Made by a program: the position numbers and the translations under genes. Below are positions 6,070-8,646 of a stretch of DNA of 8,646 nucleotides, piece after piece. Source of the DNA: Candidatus Aminicenantota bacterium (lineage in GTDB: Bacteria; Acidobacteriota; Aminicenantia; Aminicenantales; Aminicenantaceae); contig JAUWYH010000054.1 of assembly GCA_030615975.1 (NCBI GenBank), positions 1 through 8,646 of the forward strand, in the 5' to 3' direction. Below the pieces are notes generated by a model. That model was not told the origin of the DNA and ran no database searches. It saw only the letters and a program-made list of their open reading frames with translations. Position 1 is the stretch's first letter. Each line of letters begins with the position of its first letter.

Positions 6070-6726
6070 TTAATTCATACTATTTCCATTTTGCATTTTA
6101 CGTTTTACGGCATTACGCTTTAATTCATAATCCAGCATCAGACTTCTGAAGACCCGTTCTGTTTGCTCAACAGTCTTTTTGAGAGAACCAGAGGAATCGA
6201 TAACATAATCTGCATATTTCAGTTTTTCCTCAGGAAGCATTTGTGTTTTTATTTTTTTTATAGCTTCCCCTCGGTTTATTTGATCTCTTTCCATCAATCT
6301 TTTTATTTGGACTTCTCGTTTGCAATAAACAACAATTATCTTATCGAAAAATTGAGCAAATCCAGCCTCTAAAGTTAAGGCTGCCTCAGAGATAAAAATT
6401 TTATATAACCCTTTTTTCTGGAGAATGTGAATTACTTCTTTTTTATTTTCGAGGACAAGAGGATGAAGGAGTTTATTAAGAAACATTCTTTCTTTTCCTT
6501 TGGCGTAGACAATAGCTCCTAATTTTGTTCGGTTTATGGTCTTATCTTTATTGAGTATTTTTTCACCAAAATGAGCCACTATCTTTTTCCAGGCGGGTTT
6601 TTCAGGCTCCATGAGTTGATGGGCTATCTTATCAGCACGATGAACGTAACATCCAAGCTCTTCAAAGATGTTTGCTATAATAGATTTACCTGAGGCTATT
6701 CCTCCTGTTAAGGCAACAATAATCAT
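6070..6726 (-). CDS. coaE: Dephospho-CoA kinase
   Basis: CoaE phosphorylates the 3'-hydroxyl of the ribose in dephospho-CoA with ATP, the last step of coenzyme A synthesis in the cytoplasm. The 218-residue protein opens with the P-loop LTGGIASGKS (6-15). Asp32 in HRADKIAHQLMEP (29-41) matches the substrate-binding DAD segment of E. coli CoaE. LLHP (86-89) and the lid region IKRLMERDQ (141-149) are also typical. The segment usually reading VPLLFE is here ISEAALTLEAG (112-122), a divergent version. ATG 6726 is chosen over an in-frame TTG at 6771: it puts the P-loop at the normal distance from the N-terminus, and the TTG overlaps a candidate -35 box. The C-terminus is about 12 residues longer than in E. 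coli and is encoded by a short tandem repeat. Confidence 0.94.
   Translation of the reverse strand: MIIVALTGGIASGKSIIANIFEELGCYVHRADKIAHQLMEPEKPAWKKIVAHFGEKILNKDKTINRTKLGAIVYAKGKERMFLNKLLHPLVLENKKEVIHILQKKGLYKIFISEAALTLEAGFAQFFDKIIVVYCKREVQIKRLMERDQINRGEAIKKIKTQMLPEEKLKYADYVIDSSGSLKKTVEQTERVFRSLMLDYELKRNAVKRKMQNGNSMN
6081..6108 (-). repeat. Heptanucleotide tandem repeat in the 3' end of coaE
   Basis: Read on the minus strand, 6108 to 6081 is four consecutive 7-base units: GTAAAAC, GTAAAAT, GCAAAAT, GGAAATA. The first three fit GYAAAAY and the fourth is degenerate. It encodes part of the basic tail VKRKMQNGNS of CoaE. Because seven is not a multiple of three, a change in copy number would alter the reading frame of the tail, which lies outside the conserved kinase core. 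Confidence 0.6.
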
Positions 6727-6742
6727 GATTATTTCCAAGGAT

Positions 6743-6771
6743 ATTTTATAAAAATTTTTTTTTGGAATCAA
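6743..6771 (-). promoter_or_regulatory. Candidate coaE promoter
   Basis: Minus strand: TTGATT (6771-6766), a 17-base spacer made largely of an A9T4 tract, then TAAAAT (6748-6743). The -10 matches five of six consensus positions and the -35 four of six. The leader to ATG 6726 would be about ten bases. Rigid A/T tracts in a spacer can affect promoter use. AT-richness makes a chance match possible. Confidence 0.3.
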
Positions 6772-6823
6772 AAAGCAGTTGAGAATTTGAGGAATTCTTA
6801 AGCTTGATTTAAGAGTTTAAAGT

Positions 6824-7240
6824 CTAGCTTTTTTTTTCTGACTCAGATATGAATTGAAAATTTTTTTGGAATTTGAGAGCAATCCCTTGCTTTTTCCCTT
6901 TTTTGGAAGGCTGCTCGAGACGGATAGTGAGACCACCGAGACAAAGTTTTAGCTTTTTTTCCTCATTCAATTTACTTGGGACTTCTATGACTAAGTTGAG
7001 ATTTGAGCCGACGATTACACCTGAATCAAGAATGAAATAGGCCCCTCCTGAACTTATGTTTTGAAGAGTAACTTTTTCTTGGAACTTTTTTCCGTCCGGA
7101 AGTTTTCCTTCGACTATAGCTGAAAGGGGTAGCTCAAAGCGCCACTCTCCTCGACGCTCTATTTTAAAATCTGGTAGTGCTACACCCTTCTTTGAATCTT
7201 TATCGGAGGAAGTCTTTTTTGATCTTGAGTTTTTTGCCAT
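6824..7240 (-). CDS. PilZ-domain protein with intact c-di-GMP-binding motifs
   Basis: A 138-residue cytoplasmic protein. Residues 1-28 are a basic, Ser/Lys-rich, probably disordered leader; the PilZ domain follows (about 29-130). Both c-di-GMP signatures are present: RxxxR as R30-G-E-W-R34, and the [DN]xSxxG motif as N61-I-S-S-G-G66, followed by AYFIL. PilZ proteins change shape on binding c-di-GMP and act on motility, exopolysaccharide or transcription machinery; which target applies here cannot be told from a single-domain protein. The start is supported by GAGGT about five bases before the ATG. It lies 27 bases downstream of the LuxR-type regulator, so the two are almost certainly co-transcribed. 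It is a paralogue of the protein at 8196-8591. Confidence 0.9.
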   Translation of the reverse strand: MAKNSRSKKTSSDKDSKKGVALPDFKIERRGEWRFELPLSAIVEGKLPDGKKFQEKVTLQNISSGGAYFILDSGVIVGSNLNLVIEVPSKLNEEKKLKLCLGGLTIRLEQPSKKGKKQGIALKFQKNFQFISESEKKS

Positions 7241-7267
7241 TGTAACCTCACTATTAACTTTCTAGGC

Positions 7268-7954
7268 TTAAAACAATGCAGAATTAATAGCGTAAAGTGC
7301 AAGTTGGAGCCTACTATGAGTGTCGAGCTTAGCATATATGCTTTTGATGTGGGATCTGACTGTATTTTTGCTGATAAAAAGCGCCTCAGCAATCTCATCA
7401 TTGCTCTTCCCTTGACCGATCAATCTGAGAACTTGAAATTCTGTGGGAGTCAATTGATCTAATGTTTTTTCCTTAAGATCCTTTCCAACAACAGAAATTA
7501 TCCTGTCCATAATGCTAGTCATTTTATCACGAGGAAGCCAGATCTCTCCTCTATGGATCACTCGAATGGCTTCAGCCAATTCATCCGATGGAGCATTCAA
7601 ATCAAAATAACCTCTTACTCCTGCATTCATAAGGCCGACGATTTCTTCATGAGAAGGAATATTTCCTAAAATAAGCAACTGCGATTTAGCCTGATCATCT
7701 GAAATCTCTTTTATCGCTTTACAAATTTCTCGAATATTAGGTAAAGGCTCAAAGTTAGCAAAAAGAATTACGCTAGGTTTAAAATTTTTTATTGATTCTA
7801 AAAAAGAATCAATTGTACTTTTATCGACATTGCTTATTTCTATATCTGAATCTGATTCTAGAGATTTCAAAATTCCTGAAAGGATTAAATCCGAAGGACA
7901 ATAAACGATGACATTGATCTTTTCTTCCCCGGAAGCTTGATATTTTTTATTCAT
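7268..7954 (-). CDS. LuxR/NarL-family regulator with a degenerate receiver domain
   Basis: A 228-residue regulator: receiver-like domain (about 13-135), linker, and a C-terminal LuxR-type helix-turn-helix (about 166-226) with LTPTEFQVLRLIGQGKSNDEIAEALFIS spanning 168-195, then KNTVRSHIKSIYAKL (196-210). The DNA-binding half is canonical. The receiver keeps the fold pattern (VIVYCPSDLI; KPSVILFANFEP; AGVRGYFDLNAPSDELAEAI) but not the chemistry: the acidic pair after strand 1 is Cys19-Pro20, the phospho-accepting Asp is Ala66, and the conserved Lys after GY is replaced (GYFDL, 115-119). It should not be phosphorylated and probably responds to a ligand, a protein partner or its own concentration. 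Its start is ATG 7954, with an in-frame stop seven codons upstream and only a weak Shine-Dalgarno sequence. It heads an operon with the PilZ gene. Confidence 0.92.
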   Translation of the reverse strand: MNKKYQASGEEKINVIVYCPSDLILSGILKSLESDSDIEISNVDKSTIDSFLESIKNFKPSVILFANFEPLPNIREICKAIKEISDDQAKSQLLILGNIPSHEEIVGLMNAGVRGYFDLNAPSDELAEAIRVIHRGEIWLPRDKMTSIMDRIISVVGKDLKEKTLDQLTPTEFQVLRLIGQGKSNDEIAEALFISKNTVRSHIKSIYAKLDTHSRLQLALYAINSALF

Positions 7955-8024
7955 TGTTAATTCTTTTTTAGTTTACCCCTCATAAGGTTTAAATGCCTTT
8001 CATAATTTCTTCAAATTATTAAAT

Positions 8025-8053
8025 ATACTATAAAATCAAAAAGCTATTGTCAA
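8025..8053 (-). promoter_or_regulatory. Promoter of the LuxR-PilZ operon
   Basis: Minus strand: a perfect TTGACA (8053-8048), a 17-base spacer, then TAGTAT (8030-8025), which matches four of six -10 positions. The predicted start near 8018 gives a leader of about 64 bases before ATG 7954. The -35 lies only seven bases downstream (in transcription sense) of the flanking repeat of the hairpin element, so that element, or proteins bound to it, could affect this promoter. Confidence 0.6.
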
Positions 8054-8059
8054 GTAGAT

Positions 8060-8149
8060 CGGATTTTAGTAAGCATCTCTTTTTCCGTGACAAAAACCTG
8101 TTTTATAATTTCAATATATCATGGAATTGGAGATGCTTCCCGGATTTTA
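8060..8149. repeat. MITE-like hairpin flanked by 9-bp direct repeats
   Basis: CGGATTTTA occurs at 8060-8068 and again at 8141-8149. Between them, two bases inside each copy, lies an inverted repeat: AAGCATCTC (8071-8079) with GAGATGCTT (8130-8138), perfect over 9 bp. It continues, after partly paired five-base stretches, as CCGTGA (8085-8090) with TCATGG (8119-8124), which pair fully if one G-U is allowed in a plus-strand RNA. The loop is 28 bases. A hairpin of 68 bp bounded by direct repeats is the layout of a miniature inverted-repeat element with a target duplication. A protein-binding or RNA element is also possible. This is the main content of the 241-base gene-free stretch 7955-8195, beside the promoter at 8025-8053. 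Confidence 0.5.
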
Positions 8150-8195
8150 TGACAAAAGAAAATATTCGGGGATGGACGAAGCGACCTTTGCAGAT

Positions 8196-8591
8196 TTATA
8201 TATTTTTGGGAATGGACTGGATTTTATAATTTTTATCTAAATGGATAGAAATAAGCTGTTTTTTATTATTGTTTCCCTCTGCTTTGACATAGAAAACTCT
8301 GCCTGATATTAGAAGTTTAAGTTGGTTTTCTAAGACAAGCGTCTTGGGGACATCTAAAGATAGATTCAATTTGGAGCCTATTGTCACCCCAGAATTGAGC
8401 CAAAAAATGGCCTCTTGAGAGCTTATAGAAGAGAGTTCAGTTCTTTCTTGAAATTTGTTTCCATGAGCATCGATTCCGATCACCAAAGTTAGAAGAGAGA
8501 GCTTGAAGCTTCGCTCTTTCTTCGCAACTCTGGCAGCGCCTTGGATGGAGGATTTATTCACTGGTCTTGCTAGTTTCACTTTAAGAGGCAT
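8196..8591 (-). CDS. PilZ-like protein with lost c-di-GMP motifs
   Basis: A 131-residue protein that aligns along its length with the PilZ protein at 6824-7240 at a constant offset of six residues over the first half of the domain: KFQE (46-49), SGVTIGSKLNL (67-77; SGVIVGSNLNL in the paralogue), then LKL. The N-terminal 25 residues are basic and probably disordered. The c-di-GMP residues are gone: R30, R34, N61 and G66 of the intact copy correspond to Lys24, Ser28, Ser55 and Glu60 here. It is therefore likely to be a c-di-GMP-independent PilZ fold, perhaps a partner of the intact copy or a binder of another protein. The reading frame is intact, so it does not look like a pseudogene. ATG 8591 has only a poorly spaced GGA before it. 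It is separated from the regulator by the 241-base intergenic stretch. Confidence 0.78.
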   Translation of the reverse strand: MPLKVKLARPVNKSSIQGAARVAKKERSFKLSLLTLVIGIDAHGNKFQERTELSSISSQEAIFWLNSGVTIGSKLNLSLDVPKTLVLENQLKLLISGRVFYVKAEGNNNKKQLISIHLDKNYKIQSIPKNI

Positions 8592-8646
8592 TGTTCCATA
8601 CGCCTATAAACTAATCAATCGCTCTTAGAGATGAATTACAGGGTGA

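Noticed and set aside
6727..6771. N-terminal extension of CoaE from TTG 6771
   Set aside because: It would put the P-loop about 15 residues too far from the N-terminus, and the region fits a -35/-10 pair instead.
6796..6814. TCTTAA/TTAAGA hairpin between the PilZ gene and coaE
   Set aside because: Six AT-rich base pairs without a following T run; too weak to call a terminator.
7955..8018. Leader mini-ORFs before the LuxR-type gene (for example an eight-codon frame starting ATGAGGGG)
   Set aside because: Very short, with no attenuator hairpin or regulatory codon run; expected by chance in AT-rich sequence.
7955..8195. c-di-GMP riboswitch in the leader of the LuxR-PilZ operon
   Set aside because: Considered because of the PilZ genes, but I see none of the conserved GEMM-type sequence motifs, and the leader from the predicted start is only about 64 bases.
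8047..8229. Short plus-strand open frame across the intergenic hairpin
   Set aside because: It starts with TTG, has no ribosome-binding site, runs through the inverted repeat and into the antisense of the PilZ-like gene, and its protein looks random.
1..8646. CRISPR array, tRNA or rRNA gene, or insertion sequence
   Set aside because: I saw no regularly spaced repeats, no tRNA-like cloverleaf, no rRNA motif and no transposase on either strand.

Overview
The window comes from an AT-rich bacterial chromosome. A diderm (Gram-negative-type) envelope is indicated by apolipoprotein N-acyltransferase and a membrane-anchored SPOR protein. I cannot name the taxon. Nothing looks like phage, plasmid or insertion sequence, apart from one short hairpin flanked by direct repeats. 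Two genes (lnt, nfeD) have UUG as their best start, and several starts lack a clear Shine-Dalgarno sequence, so start assignment needs care here.

Left block (1-4520, minus strand) is one probable operon read right to left: nfeD (membrane serine protease) - slipin/SPFH scaffold - SPOR-domain membrane protein - lnt - prfB. The slipin and SPOR genes overlap by 11 bases. prfB begins inside the end of lnt (41-base overlap) and runs off the left edge. prfB carries the classic RF2 autoregulatory +1 frameshift site (CTT TGA C), so it is split between two frames and a simple open-reading-frame scan misses it. The NfeD and slipin pair is the well-known membrane protease/substrate pair. Lnt completes lipoprotein acylation, and RF2 terminates translation at UGA/UAA.

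Middle block (4521-6069). A compact divergent promoter region separates nfeD from a plus-strand HU-family DNA-binding protein that lacks the intercalating arm-tip proline. After 163 bases holding an 8-bp inverted repeat and a CCCCTA/TAGGGG hairpin comes a 319-residue protein that resembles the deoxyhypusine-synthase fold but has no recognisable catalytic lysine motif. It converges on coaE.

Right block (6070-8646, minus strand). Read right to left it holds a PilZ-like protein with eroded c-di-GMP motifs, a 241-base intergenic stretch with a MITE-like hairpin and a good sigma70-type promoter, a LuxR/NarL-type regulator whose receiver has lost its phosphorylation residues, a PilZ protein with intact motifs 27 bases downstream, and coaE (dephospho-CoA kinase). 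The 3' end of coaE runs through a heptanucleotide tandem repeat. The regulator and the two PilZ proteins look like a small c-di-GMP-linked module. This is the least conventional part of the window.
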